Positions 10,570 through 23,156 are shown, numbered from the stretch's first letter. The stretch is 64,000 bases of DNA from Ancylostoma caninum (GCA_037903475.1 JBAJFG010000080.1:806001-870000); one strand, 5' to 3'. The notes: generated by a model from the letters alone, not told the origin. Program-made: numbers and translations.

Positions 10570-12218
10570 GAATAGACACTAAATCAGGATAACCTTGGTT
10601 ATGTATACATGGCAACCTTCACAATTACTGGCAAAAGCAAGCGTGCATTCCGCTACTAGTCTGCCCCACAAACGTGTGAGAACAGTACTGCTAGATATTT
10701 CTTCAATTGTTTTGCCACGCATGCTGTTATGAACACCTTATTTGCCAAGGTTTCGGCAACAAGCCGTTTCAAAGGCCTGAACGTGGATCAATTTTCATGA
10801 ATTTATGCTCTGCACGAGCGAACGCTTCCTCTGAACTGTGCCTTCAACTCGTAATGATTAGCTTATAACGAATACCAGACGTGTGAGACGAACTCAGCAA
10901 GCGTTCCACCAAAAGCGCAGAGAGTATATCAGCACCGCAGTACACGACTGTCGCTAGCGGATCATGAAGACACTCTGAAATATAGCTGCCGGTTTATCCG
11001 AGCACGGCGGCAGAGCTCTTTGAAGAGTTCAAAAGTAGAATGAGTTCGACGCAGTGAAGAAACGACCACACTCATTATCAGCAACCAGAGTTCCACTTCC
11101 ATAAATCTCCATATGTTTTTCGGAAGTTCAATGGGAAATGTCCCGATTTTTTTTTGTCCCTTAAGGGAAAATTTCCCATCTGAATAACAACAGAAGTAAC
11201 AATCCTCCAGCTATCACGCTCAGTCGTTGAAACGACAACATGATGCACTATTAAGGAACTGTAGTGGAATTTCGATTGCAGGCAAATTGCACGTGTAAGA
11301 GCAGAAGAAGTGGGTAAATCGGAACTCCGCAAATTAGATAAAGCCCATTAAATCTGTTTGGAAAGTGAGAGAAAAGCTATTTGCGGATATTACAAAGTTT
11401 TCTTTTCTGTATCGTTTCCTTGTTTCTTCCATCTAATTCAGAAGAGGAAGTTTCCCATTGAGTAGCGTAAGTCGGCTCTAGGAGTTTTTTCCCTTCATTC
11501 CCATAGAGTTTCCAAAAAAAAATGTGAAAACCTAGAGAGATGGAACTGTGGAAAAAAGAGGTAATCAACCTCAGTAGGCTTGCGAATTTCTAGACCCTGG
11601 TATGGGATTTCGCAAATCTATGTGGTAATCGCGCTGTTGAGCTAAATTCATCTTACTTTGAACAGCCCTGCCGTCGTCTCCTCCTAAGAACAACCAAGAA
11701 ATTCCATTCTTTGCACGTATTTTTCAAATATTTCATTCTTTCTTGACATTATACCCTGTTACGAGATGTGTCTGAAAATTCTTGACGGTAGTGGGATCGA
11801 TTAGAGCACGTTTGTTGAGGACGGATAGGGGGGGGGTCGCACAGAGCGAGGGGTTGTAGTGGAGGGAGTGGGAGGAGTCGCATCGAGAGGTCAGTTTTTC
11901 CTATCGTCACGCTTGACCCTGTTCCTCCCGACATCATATGTTCAAATTTCCACGCTTTCAGCCAGACAAAATATCGCACACATGTGTAGGACTAGTGTAT
12001 TTCACCCGGAGGACTTGGTCAAGAGATCCAGTCTGTTAGGCATCACAAGTTCCGACTTAGTTCTCCGCAAATCCCGGTCCGTATATTACGTTACGGTATA
12101 TTACGTTCAGTTCGTGTATGCACTATTATTCACTCTTTTTCTGAATGCCCTATACTGCACTCTTTCGCAAAGGTTTTCAACATGAAAAAAATTTTTCTTT
12201 TAGTGCTCCTATCTGACA
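10570..12218. other. Intergenic, no recognised gene
   Basis: Mixed AT-rich sequence with a poly-G run near 11830. Open frames are short and lack splice or domain support. Confidence 0.35.
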
Positions 12219-12950
12219 TTGCTGCTTCACCTGGAAATCTTGGGTGATTTCAACCACAATGGCGTTGAGTGGAACAACATGTTTGGGTTTTCTCCACCCT
12301 CTTCCCGTTTCGTTTCACTGTTTCGAGATCTTTACCCGACACAAATAGTTAGGGTGCCTACTCGAGGCACATCAGTTCTTGATATTATACTGTCTAATAC
12401 ATCTAGTTTACCACAAAAATAACTATTCTTCCCCGCCTGGCCACCTCTGATCACTTGATTGCTTTGTTCTCTACTACACTACCACTGTGCACTCCACAGC
12501 ACATCACTTGGAGAGACTACCACTATGTATACACTGGTTCTGTTAAAACAAGGCTAATGTCTGTTGACTGGCTTAAATTGTTCAACGGTATTCCTCGATT
12601 GATGATGTCTACAACCGTTTCTAAAGTGTGCTGCACAGGTTCAATGAACAACTTATACCAATTAGGTCTAAAAAATCCTGGTTCGAGAACTATCCCACCC
12701 ACATTAGAAATCTTTTCCATTACAAAAACAGACTGTTTTGGGCTACCAATGATCCATTACACTCTTAAAACTATAAACCTATCTCAAAAAGCCTGACGTA
12801 CCATCTAAAAAGATATCTCAAACAAAAAGAAAGGAGACTCGCTGATAAAACATCAAAGTATAGCTGTAATCTGTTCAAGCCTCGCTCTTCTATCATAATT
12901 CATGCTTACGCTAAGGAGTGCGTCTATGTTGAAGATGAGAAGGTTTTGCT
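12219..12950 (+). pseudogene. Decayed non-LTR retrotransposon (CR1/L2-like) endonuclease remnant
   Basis: One frame at 12219-12420 reads LGDFNHNGVEW, then QIVRVPTRGTSVLDIILSN. This is the GDFN and PTR..LD signature of the AP-endonuclease domain of CR1/L2/jockey-type LINEs. After a frameshift near 12420 it continues as ILPRLATSDHL, the SDH catalytic region. Further shifted frames give KKSWFENYP and RNLFHYKNRLFW, typical of the linker before the reverse transcriptase. At least two frameshifts and stop codons make it non-functional. It ends close to the 13108 insertion, and no RT domain remains. Confidence 0.75.
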
Positions 12951-13107
12951 AATATATTCTGCTAACTCTAGCGGCAATTAGCGCCAACTCTTGAATCTGG
13001 ACGGTTGCTGAAAAATTATGGGCGCGTTGCTCGAAATTTCCACCAAGACAAGACTGGATTTCTGCACATGGAGAACGCTGACATTGACATTTACCATCTT
13101 TACGAAG

Positions 13108-14703
13108 GGGCTCCGCCGCGTTTCTTACCCAGGCAGCTGGATGACCCTTCATAGCATTGCCTGGGGAAGGTCAACCGATTCGGCATCTGGCTAAGCTCCG
13201 CCTCCTGCCCAGCCTACATTGTGTCTTGCCGCGCGCGGCGTTCGCGATGCGGGAAACGCGACGGATTGCAAGAGCGTTAAAATGGGTCCAGGAAAGGGGA
13301 GCAAATTTATATTTGGTCCATAAAGCTAATCCAAGAACAATGGAAAATGTGCCAAGAATCTTTTATTTTCTGAATGAGTTTTCATCGAGAGCAATATTGT
13401 AATGAAACGTGAGAGGTGTGGTATTGTAGTACTCACGCACCAGGCCTACTTGTGGTCAATTAAAGAATAAACTCCACTAAGCACATCTGACACCTTAGCT
13501 CACTTTTTCTTCTCAAATCGAAGTGAAGGCTGCTTCAACAGAAAGCGGAACTTAAGCATTACCGAAATCAGCTGGATAGCACCTTTCAAAGTTTAGTAGA
13601 AGATGTAACATAGTACAAAAGCAAAAAGTCGTACTCTATTTCCGCAAAAACAAGAAAATTTTGTTAGAATTAAGTAGAATGAACTGAACAAAGTAGGAGG
13701 AGGCCCACCTGCTAGTACCTGGTTCATCCTACTTCATCTAAACTCTGAGCGTCATGAGTCTGAACACCGCCAAACACACTTATTCTTGACAGAAAATATC
13801 GCATGGCGCATAGTTGATTTCCATTTATAAAAGAAAAATTGAGGTAGGATATCAGGAAAGCTTATTGAGGTTTAATGCCGAATTGACATCAAGTAAGCCA
13901 GTAATTTTCAATCACTGACCACCAAATCACTCACTTCAAGATTTTAAGAAAGAATTACCTTGCCAATTAATAATCCTGCTTGAATGCGAACAAACTCCCA
14001 TGAAAATTGAATTTCAACTCCTATGAAGCTTGTAACATCCTAGCTTTAAATTTGGAAGTCTTGAATAAACCTTTCTTCGGGTCAATATTTGTGTTAACAC
14101 ACTTTGGTGGCATAATGATACCTCCATCGATATATTTCCATCCTGTATTTTCCCTACGGCTAGCCCCAGAGGTACTAATTATACCTCCGAGATGGTTTTC
14201 GCACTTCAGATGCATTAATGAGCCTTCGTGGATCACCAAACATTTTGCATAGAGGCGTAACTGAAATCCAAAAAAAGGTAACTAAATAGTTGTAAAAGTA
14301 GCTAACCTGCAGTTAAGCATTGACTAAAACAATAATAGGCGCTTTTCCTCAGTAAAAAAACTCTGTAATTCTGGACTTTGAAAAAAAACAAGTTTTCAAA
14401 TTCATTCTAAACTCCTAGAGAGAAGTACAAGTTTTCAAATTCAATCGAACGTGCTAAAACAGCAACGAAACATCCTCCTTTGCTTCTGTGGCACCGTACT
14501 CTAAATTTCTTTTTTCTTCTGCGAAAGGTTGGCGTATAGAGCTTCTGCAGGCGTTGGGGCGATCGCACGCGGTCACGCGGTAAGGAGGCGGACAAGGGGT
14601 GGGACTAGTGAGTCGGATACAGTACCGGTGATTGCCAATGGCACTCACACTTGGCTCGCACCTCTAATTACCCGGCTGTCTGGGTAAGAAACGCGACGAG
14701 CCC
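13108..14703. mobile_element. 1.6-kb TIR element with 8-bp target duplication
   Basis: The element begins GGGCTCCGCCGCGTTTCTTA and its far end, read inverted, is GGGCTCGTCGCGTTTCTTAC, with similarity continuing through CCCAGRCAGC. TTACGAAG flanks both sides (13100-13107 and 14704-14711). The same TIR family bounds the element at 27747-28374. Interior frames (for example 13157-13402 +, 14007-14252 +) show no transposase motif that I recognise. The 8-bp duplication would suit a hAT or similar DDE class, but the termini are unusual. Confidence 0.75.
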
Positions 14704-14816
14704 TTACGAAGAATGCTGGGGAGGCACTCGAGCTCTCCGTTTTGTGCTAGTTCGAACGAGAATCAGCAAGAGAGAAACTCTCCGTTTTGGGGTGTTCAAC
14801 TTAAAGAGGTATGGAC

Positions 14817-15252
14817 GGGTGTATGCCAGGAAGAACGATAGCTGGTAATAGCTGGCTGCTATGAACCCGTGTGTCAATATCCCATGCAACGGTAGCCCCC
14901 CCCCCCTAGATACATACAGAGATCCACAGGCGCCAACAGCTGCATGTCTGTTAAATATCTTCCATCAATGAAGGAGATTGTGACGTATTTGAACAAGATT
15001 TAGTGGTGCGAAGGCAGTTAAAGCTTAATTTTCATTGAAATAAGACACTTCACCTCTACGGGTTATTAAGTTTTTATCGTAGAACCCAAAAATCGACATT
15101 CGATCTAGCCCTGAACCAAATAAAGTCTTCGGTACTTCGTACAGAGTAGGCTACCATGCGCATCGTGCGAGATGGGCGTGGCAATCTTTACATGGGGTAC
15201 GCGGTGCGGCTGGCAGCTGTCACGAGCTATCGTTCTTCCTGACCGCCACCCG
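14817..15252. mobile_element. 436-bp MITE with 8-bp target duplication, copy A
   Basis: The inverted termini share CAGGAAGAACGATAGCT (14827-14843, inverted ending at 15241) inside an imperfect outer GGGTG..CACCC. GTATGGAC lies directly outside both ends (14809-14816 and 15253-15260). A diverged inverted copy lies at 27086-27527. It has no coding capacity. Confidence 0.75.
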
Positions 15253-15514
15253 GTATGGACGGATTAGAACAGGTTAACCTGTGTCGCTTTGTCATCTCTG
15301 CTTCCATCATGATTTCAATTAAGAGTTTTATTTGAAATATTTTTTGCCCTATTGGGGCGGGAAAATGTTATCATGGAGCGCATATATTCCTCTGAAGTTC
15401 ATTTGCGACCCATTTGGCGAGGTTTGTTTGGCAACCTAGGAAACGGGTTTGCAAACGAGCCAGGCAAACGAACTCAGCCAAATGTCTTGCCAAACACGAT
15501 GTCCCGTCAAATGG

Positions 15515-15661
15515 GTCGCCATACAAACCTTGCCATATAGGTCGTCATACAAACCTTGCCAAACAGGTCGCCATACAAACCTTGCCAAACAGGTCGCCAT
15601 ACAAACCTTGCCAGATATGTCGCCATACAAATCTTGCCAAATAGGTCGTCACGCAAAAATT
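15515..15661. repeat. 26-bp tandem array
   Basis: Units starting GTCGCCATACAAACCTTGCC begin at 15515, 15541, 15567, 15593, 15619 and 15645, an exact 26-bp period over 5.7 copies. Because 26 is not a multiple of three, all three frames stay open and give repetitive peptides, which are not genes. Upstream (15478-15514) and downstream (16150-16375) are irregular relatives carrying GTCTTGCCAAACA. Confidence 0.9.
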
Positions 15662-15712
15662 GCGCTTTAACATGGTACGTGAGATTTCGCCACGTACTCC
15701 CATTTCCTCTCA

Positions 15713-15964
15713 TTGTCAGGAGAGGGCTCCAAAATTATCACAATGTCCGAGATTTTCACATTTAATGGATCAGATCCAGGAAGTAGTAGTTTGGGCAAAG
15801 TACCTCCTCGAGCAGTTGAACCGATGACATCCATCGATTCCGTGCCCGGAAGCACGAAATACGTGAAAATCGCCGTGGATCAGCCGGCTGCGCACTGTTG
15901 TGCGCATTACTGCGAGGACCACGGAGATATCCTCATGCAAAAGTCAGACAGTGATCTTGCCTAG
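15713..15964 (+). CDS. Open reading frame of unknown status, 83 codons
   Basis: This frame has ATG and stop and a balanced Ser/Pro/Asp-rich composition with a His/Cys cluster (AAHCCAHYCEDHGD). It lies between two blocks of TTGCCAAAC-type repeats. I do not recognise it and it has no obvious splice partners. It could belong to a repeat unit or be chance. Confidence 0.15.
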   Translation: MSGEGSKIITMSEIFTFNGSDPGSSSLGKVPPRAVEPMTSIDSVPGSTKYVKIAVDQPAAHCCAHYCEDHGDILMQKSDSDLA

Positions 15965-16046
15965 CGGTGACCTCGGACTGACACCGCCACATCTCTGATG
16001 TACGACTCCCTTTGGAATGCGTACCTCAAACTTGGGCAACTGAACG

Positions 16047-16094
16047 GACTCATCGACTCGAAAGCCGATGCGTCGGCTTTCGAGTCGATGAGTC
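16047..16094. repeat. Perfect 22-bp inverted repeat with 4-nt loop
   Basis: The arm at 16047-16068 (GACTCATCGACTCGAAAGCC then GA) pairs perfectly with 16073-16094 around the loop TGCG, and is followed by a GGTTTTTT run. It would fold into a very stable RNA hairpin or DNA cruciform. No coding function is apparent. Confidence 0.85.
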
Positions 16095-16149
16095 GGTTTT
16101 TTATGTGCCTGTCCAGGAAAAAGAGAAGAGTCGTCAACATATTCTCCCG

Positions 16150-16375
16150 CAATCTATATTGCCAAACACCCGGAAAATAGGTCGCCAACATCTTCTCTTG
16201 CCAATTGTCTTGCCAAACACCCAGAAAATAGGTCGCCAACATATTCTCTTGCATTTTGTCTTGCCAAACAGACTCTAGGCCCATTCTCCCGGAAAATGTC
16301 TTGCCAAACAAGATTTTAACCCGTAAAACGTCTTGCCAAACACATTCTCTCGCCAAAGAGGTCGTCAATGGACTT
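16150..16375. repeat. Irregular repeats of GTCTTGCCAAACA
   Basis: The words TTGCCAAACA, GGAAAATAGGTCGCCAACAT and TTCTCTTGC recur several times at irregular spacing of roughly 30-60 bp. The vocabulary overlaps the 26-bp array upstream. Frames that cross it are repetitive and not credible proteins. Confidence 0.6.
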
Positions 16376-19300
16376 CAGAGTCGAGGACAATGGGGTCTTG
16401 GTGTGGTAACACTTTCCTGCCACTTTGTAAATTCAGCTGGATATTCGAAACAGTTTCTGGCGGCGCACCGTGTATCTCAATGTGTGTGTGTGTGAGTTTG
16501 CTATCTGTGTGCGTGTCTGCGCCTGTATATGTGTGCATGACGCTGTATGTGAGCGTCTGATTCAACGATACACTTTCAAGATATCTTTTTTGTATCTTTT
16601 GTGTGTCCCAAAATTACTATACAGGGATGATTCTCTTTTTGGGTCAAAATCGGCTAATGCGAGCGCAACTACTTCAACTCCATTGAACATTTCCCAACAC
16701 CGAAGTAGCTGCAAACCTCACAAGCCGAAGCGGAGTACTAACTCAAGGCTAGTTTCTTATATTATTCTTTCATGAAATTATGTTTATGCAAATAGGTTTC
16801 CTCAAAATGGTGTAACTAAAATAAGATAATACGAAGGTAGTCGGCGCACGCTCCCTTCAACAGCTCGATTTAACTAACCTTTGCAGCTAGAATCCAATAT
16901 TGAACTTATATTTTCTCGTTCCTCCCCCACCCTCCCCCCCCCTCCCGCCCTCACCTCTAAACTGAAGAAGTCATTCCCCTATTAATTTCAAACATCGTGG
17001 CGAGGCAAATTCGTACTCTACTCCCAATTCTTCTTCTCGAGCTCCAGCCATTTACCTCTGCAAAAAATATGGGTCGACATTTAAAGAAGTCAAGAAACTC
17101 TTAAATGTATCATAGTGACCGAGGTGAAGATAACATTCACCAGACCCATCATTTACCAGAAGGTGAAAGAAGTACACTATCAGCAAATATAAGTGCGTAA
17201 GTGCGCTCTATCCGATCAAGATAAGCTTTACCATGCGCGCGAAGGCAGAAAAAGATTGTGGAGCACAAAATCAGTAGTAGAAAAGAAGGTTACTTTTAGA
17301 ACTACCAAGTTGCTGGGACACAAACTGACAAGACGATTTCACAATTTAATAATAACAGAAAGTTATATAAGCATGAAAAAGTGAATAACGCTAAACTTCA
17401 CAGAGTCAGATTGCAAGATGACATGACACTGCACTGACCTATACTTGTCGAGAATTATATGCAGGAATTCCTCGAGAACTACAAGCTACGCTCACGTACA
17501 TCTACATAAGGCATAGAACCTCACTCAGACTACTCCTTGTAGCTCGATCCACTTTGCAAGTGCCCGTGGAATGCCTTTTGTTGTGATCCATTGTGATTGC
17601 GTGCGAATTCGCAGACAGCAAAGAGAGGAAAGGTTGGCAAGGAGATTTCTATTACCTATTATGAAGTGAATTTCACAGTTGGCCTGAAACGAGAACTATA
17701 CCTGATGTCCGCGGTTTCCAAGCTTGGGACTCACATGAGTAAAGTTGGAGTCCCAATAAACAAGGTTCAAGAAAAGTATTCAAAAACCTAACAAATCCTC
17801 GATTTTCCTTATGATTCATTATTCGGAGCACCGTTCTTTTAAGTACAACTTCACTTGCGCTGCATCTGAGGAAACTTTAATAGGAACGTGCAATCTAGGG
17901 TCATAAAAGGTCGTTTGACATTAAACATAATTTCACCAGCATTCGTCTATTGAAACTCTTGAGATGTAACACTTTAGGAGCCTATAAGGAACGATGTACG
18001 TGAAAGGCCACGATAGCGTGGGTAATCTCATTTTCGGTGGCCTTCTAGGACCTTCCCGAAGATGGAGTCACAGAAATAGCTACTTCATTCGGAGGCATAT
18101 GATGCCTTGGCTTAATACCTCACAGGAAAAAATTATCGAAATAGATTAGCAGAAAACCATTGCCATCCCAAAGTGCCGATAAGCTGCTCTTCGTGGGTAT
18201 GGCAGCGACTTTCTTTTTCGGAGTTCGGCTGCCCAAAGATGAATTGAGGTGGCAATCGTCACGTTCCGAAACCGAAAAGGTCTGATGCAGAGCATCTTTT
18301 CAGTTTGCCCATGAATATCTTCACTACAGCTGCACTACAGCTTGTTCAGAAATTTGCATTGTTTTCATGTACATGCTTGCTCTAATTGGCTTCAACCATA
18401 GTGTGTGGATACGTGTTCAACTGTCCACCTCTCATGTTTTCTCCCTCGTCAGAGTGCGGGTTTTTGGCATAAGCTGATGTGCAGAACACGGCCAAGGCAT
18501 AAACATTTCCCCACGAATAAGCGCGTGATTGCATATTCGCAGTCACATGCCGGTCGTATAAATCGAATCCAACATTGCCGAACTAAGGAGTCCATCCCTC
18601 AGGTCTACCAGCGTCGCGGGACAAGCGCGCCGCTGCTTTTGTTACGCAGCAAAACCCCTATCCGCCACTCAGGGTCGTGCCTCGTTCGTCTCAGCAAATC
18701 GGATCTTTCGTAAGAGAAAGATCCGTAGATTTCGCCAATCCTAGGAAAAAAAAAGTTTCCACTGACATGATCTGATTCATTCAGAATTTCATGTAGTCGA
18801 TTGTCACAATTATTCAACCACTGGATTTGTGTCAGCTGTCAAGAAAAGGAGTCACATTAGAAAGATCTGGTAACAGGATAGTACGGCACATTGCGGTTTC
18901 ACCCAGAAATCCCATCACGTCGGCATGTGATCCCGGCACCCATTATCTCTGCACCCAGCATGATAGCACTTAAGTTGCATCTCAGGGAAAATAAGAGGCT
19001 GCTGTGTATGCCGAAAGGTTGAGAGCAGAGATGCCGACGAAGGATCGCATTCATTTCATCGTGCTCGAGAATTGGTTGGTGTTCCACGACTACACGTAGA
19101 CTAATTCATTATTTCATTATGTGTAACCGATTATAAGTGCTTTGATGCTCAAAGAACGCTATAAAGGTAGAGCTAGAGAGACCACTTCTGAGGAGTGTAG
19201 AGTATCACCAAATGTCTCTCTTCATTCTATCCACTACAAGAGATGCGTAGTCGGCTGCCTATTAGGTTGTAGCACAAGTTTCCCGCGACTTTTTGACTCC

Positions 19301-19790
19301 GTTTTCATATTTATTTTTCTTCTGTATTAAAGTCCATTAGGCGATAAATGGGCCATCATTCACTTCAAAAGTTGTATACACAGCGGAAACTGGATATATA
19401 ATGTAATAATTATAAATATAAGGAAGAATACAACGACGAACTTCTACTTTCAGGATTGTCTGATGTGACGAAGCTACACTATTCTGATGATGAAGATATC
19501 AATTCAATTAATTATAGAAGATTAAAGATAAATACTGAGACCGAATTCTTGGAATGACTTTAACACAGAGAAACAGTAAATGAGGCAGCGCTTATGAAGT
19601 TCACGTGTCCACATGCCCCCTTACTGTTTAGCACAATCATTTCCGTGTATTTTTGCGACTACAGCTGCGTGGAACTATTTTCACTCTTCATATGATTTCC
19701 ATGTTCTCTGATATTCAAACCTGGACATACTTGATGTAACCGATTATATGCTCCTGCGGCTGCCAGGTTTATAGGTGGGATAGTTTATTG
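16376..19790. other. Intergenic, no recognised gene
   Basis: Includes a short TG-rich run (about 16480-16560) and a C-rich run near 16925-16950. Several 60-100-codon frames (16470, 17193, 17597, 18405) carry no known motif and no supporting splice signals. I see no RNA gene or TIR element with confidence. Confidence 0.3.
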
Positions 19791-20160
19791 TGAGGGACTG
19801 ACGTTTCGACGGTGACGTCTTCTTCAGAGGCCTGAAAGCGGTAAAAAGCTATTTGTGCTCTGAACCGCCAAACGCTTCACTGCTTCCGGTGTCCACCGAC
19901 ATCGTCCCGACCACATCTGGTAATCTCCTAACAGAAAGGTCTAACGTACCACAATATCCACCGAATACGCGGGTGTCTACCGCAGTGATGCCACTGGTCG
20001 AGTGTGCGGTGGCATCACGCAGAGTCTTGGAGTCCCACCCATGCACGGTAGCGTCGTCGTTGAGCTCTTGCAGCGTGGTGACGAGGCGTTCCGTAGCCGG
20101 TGGTAGCGTAACAGTACGTTTAAACAATGTCTTCCGGGCATCTGTCAAAATTTGTTAGCT
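19791..20160 (-). pseudogene. Possible retroelement 3' remnant
   Basis: A minus-strand frame (19849-20148) of ordinary composition is followed by a segment encoding LKKTSPSKRQS-like peptide in one frame (CTGAAGAAGACGTCACCGTC GAAACG). I recall this sort of tail following coding regions of dispersed nematode repeats such as Penelope-like elements. No RT or GIY-YIG motif is visible, so the assignment is tentative. Confidence 0.2.
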
Positions 20161-21883
20161 TAACAGGTCCGAACGTGGGCTTTGATGCGGATCGTCTGAA
20201 CTTTTTAGGTGGAGCTGTCCGAACTTCGAAGAGGCCGAAATCTCCTAACAATTGGGAAACGTGCCCCCATGCTCAGACGGCGGATGGCGCAGAGCGAGTG
20301 ATCGCTGGGATAGCAGAATATATCACTCGCGCCCAAGCGGGATCAATCCCCTCCGGGACCCTACGCTTTGCAATTTTGCAGTAGAAATATTGCAGAGGAG
20401 ACCACTGCACACCCCCAAGTAAATACTTGCAAAGCGGATTCGTGCCTGTCCGCCGTCTGCTGGGAGATGGTCTTCGAGTCCCGCTCCTCCGTCACTCGAC
20501 CATAAAGGGACGGGAGGCCTCCTCGGCCCATAATATATGTGGGTTTTGGAGGTCTAGAGAGCGTACCTGAGGAAATTTCTAAGCGCACCGGGTCGCACCG
20601 GCCAAAAACGTCTTCGACCAAACAGCTTCACCGTAGTTCCCAAATGAAACTAATGAAAGCATCCACGTTCTCGCATTAACTTTGTCCCCTACTGGTTCAG
20701 GCTTGGGTAACTTGTTTCTATCTATATAAAAAACGGGCCCCTAGCCTCCATTCGCCCAAACTGACTTTTAGCCTGGGTCACCACGTCCTCACTTCACTCC
20801 ATTTCCAAAAAATCATTCGCGCTGTACTTCGCGCTTCTGCTCATTGCTCATTCTGCTAGCTTCTCAGAACTGCCTCAGTGGCAACAATCTTCGACGTCGG
20901 ACGACCGATCATCCCACACTCTCTTCGCGGTTTATACCCTCGCAGGGTTCCGGGACTACACAAAAAAAGAAGAGCACAAAGACTACCGTACCCCGATGTT
21001 TTTGCATGGCAGCTGTTCCATGCAAACTGCGCTTGAACGAGATGAGTTTGAAAGAAGTTTAGGGAAAGAAAAGAGCCCCGTTTGAAACGGAGCACAAAGG
21101 CGTGTGCGATAGACTTTGTGCGGAGAAGCTACAACCAGGCGCGCGCGCTGACCTCACTCAGCTCCAGACGGGGAGCTACAGTAAAGTGGCCGGCTCTATT
21201 GCAAATCTGGCGAAAAACCTGCGCAACGTCTGCTGGAGTCACCAGCTCCATTTCTACTCTAAATAATCCCTTTGCGCATTCGCCGCTAAAGTGATATTTT
21301 CTGGTCCATGTCTGGCAGAAATCGCGCGTCACACCTACTCTTACCCAAAAGGCAAACTAACCTCGTCGTTTCTTCTAGCGACGGGTGAACCACTCCCTGC
21401 TAGCAGTGAGTGCGTGGCTCAGTAGAAGCGGCTAGTCGTCACCAACCGACACACAGGATAGAGAATAACATAATTTTTATCCTTACGGCAGTAAAATGAT
21501 CACAGAGTGGCATCAGGGAATGTTGGCGGTGGAGGTGTCGGTGGCGGCGTTCGGCTGGCAGGTTAACAGAGCTGGGGGGAGTAGGCGATCCGCCCGGGTG
21601 AGCGTGTTGATGGAAGAGACGATACGGGATCGGGCAGGACGGTAGCTCGGTAAGGAGGCTTCTCCCCGGGGCATCGGGGTTACTCGCTCCGCCCTGAGAG
21701 ACATGAGTCATCTTGCTGTTCTGGACATTCTTGTAGATTACAATGCCTACAGTAGTTTGTCTAGGGTTCAAAGACTACCTAGAGTCAATTATACTTAACA
21801 CATCAGAATGATCCCTCCTACAGCTGCAAGGACCACTCATACGATAAGCAGTGGTCCCCGCTGATCGAATACAGGGGACCTCC
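20161..21883. other. Intergenic, no recognised gene
   Basis: Overlapping frames on both strands, none with a domain I recognise or with paired splice sites. The region is somewhat richer in GC than its neighbours. Confidence 0.3.
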
Positions 21884-22021
21884 ATCACGATCACTATTCC
21901 TGCAACCTGGAGCGTGGCACCGCATACGTGGCGCTGCTGCATGCTGTGGATTTCCAGTACTGCCTCCCCAGCGCCGCGTGGGTACTGCGGCGCTCCAGGC
22001 TGCGCGAATAGTGATCGTGAT
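21884..22021. repeat. 138-bp foldback element
   Basis: ATCACGATCACTATTC..GCAACCTGGAGCG at 21884-21914 recurs inverted at 21991-22021 with three mismatches. The interior is GC-rich. It is probably a small MITE. No target duplication was identified with confidence. Confidence 0.65.
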
Positions 22022-22244
22022 TGACGTTCCCACTATATTTCATGGCTTGCCGAGGTTATCACTATGTACCTAAAGTTGTCGAAAAAAACCCAACAAAAAA
22101 ATGCTTCATTTTTCTGCATCAATCCTATAATTAAACCCTTTCCAGAAAATGAGGGTGAAGGGGCCTTAGTGCCGGACGCAGGAGTTGCTAGCCAGGTAGC
22201 TCGGGAGAAAAGTGGCATTCCGTGGACTCAGATTGTTCTTCTTC

Positions 22245-22901
22245 CTAGCGTTTTTCCCGTTTCGTAGCGGGGTCCGCTTTGCTGATCCTACGACGCCATA
22301 TTGCCCTGTCGTGCGCCTGGTCGGGATGGATCCTAACCAGCTTGAGGTCGGCGTGCAGAGTGTCAAGCCATCTTTGCTTTGGTCGTCCTTTCGGTCGCTT
22401 TCCTGGTACTTCTAGATTGAAGCCAATCCTACAGACTTTATCGCCATCAGCACGGAGAACGTGGCCGAACCATCGCAGACGCGCCTCACGGAGTTTGTCG
22501 GCTATCGCAGTAACGTCAAATCGCTGCCGTATGTCCTGGTTGCAGAAGCGATCCAGCTGCGTAATGCCCATCCACCGCAGCATCCTCATTTCCATGACGT
22601 TGATTCGGCGCTCCATTTCCTTGGTGGCAGGCCAACATTCGGCACCATAGAGCGCGACCGGGCGTATCACTGTTCGGTAGATCTTCGACTTCAGGCGGTC
22701 TGGGATGCTCTTGTCGCACAGCACACCAGTCAGTGAGCGCCACTTCAGCCACGCAGCGTTAACGCCTGCGATCATCTCATGAGCGAGATTGCCGTCCCAT
22801 GAGACCATTGAACCGAGGTATTTGAACGCAATGGCTCTCGGGAGATTCACTCCATTAACTTTAATAGTGCCGGGCTCGTGTTCGTCGGTGGTCAGATACA
22901 C
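22245..22901 (-). pseudogene. RTE reverse transcriptase, C-terminal half
   Basis: The 218-codon frame has the RTE C-terminal hallmarks: VNGVNLPRAIAFKYLGS, W.S.TGVLCDK, YGAECWP, MLRWM.GI, RLRWFGHV and RPKGRPKQRWLD. It is out of frame with the upstream RT block and carries no start of its own. The element's 3' end is near 22234, where a target duplication begins. Confidence 0.9.
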
Positions 22902-23156
22902 GGTCTTCTTAATGTTGAGGCGAAGACCAAACCGTGCCAGTCGGTTCCAAGCTTGCGTCTGCCGTTCAAGCTCACCCTTGTCTTCAGCATTACGTCGTCG
23001 TCATACAACAGCGTCCAAGGCACCGGTCTTTCATGGTCTTTTGTGAGGGCATCCATGAAAACGATGAAAAGAAGCGGAGAGAGAGCTGAGCCTTGGTGAA
23101 CGCCAACGGTTATGGGGAACTCTGTCGATGTGCCAGCTGCCGCCTACACTTTACTC

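Noticed and set aside
15414..15670. Protein genes from repetitive frames across the 26-bp array
   Set aside because: All three frames on both strands are open only because the unit lacks stops; the peptides merely mirror the tandem repeat.
16047..16100. Bacterial rho-independent terminator indicating contamination
   Set aside because: The hairpin plus T-run fits, but the surroundings share repeat vocabulary with other parts of the window and no bacterial gene is next to it.
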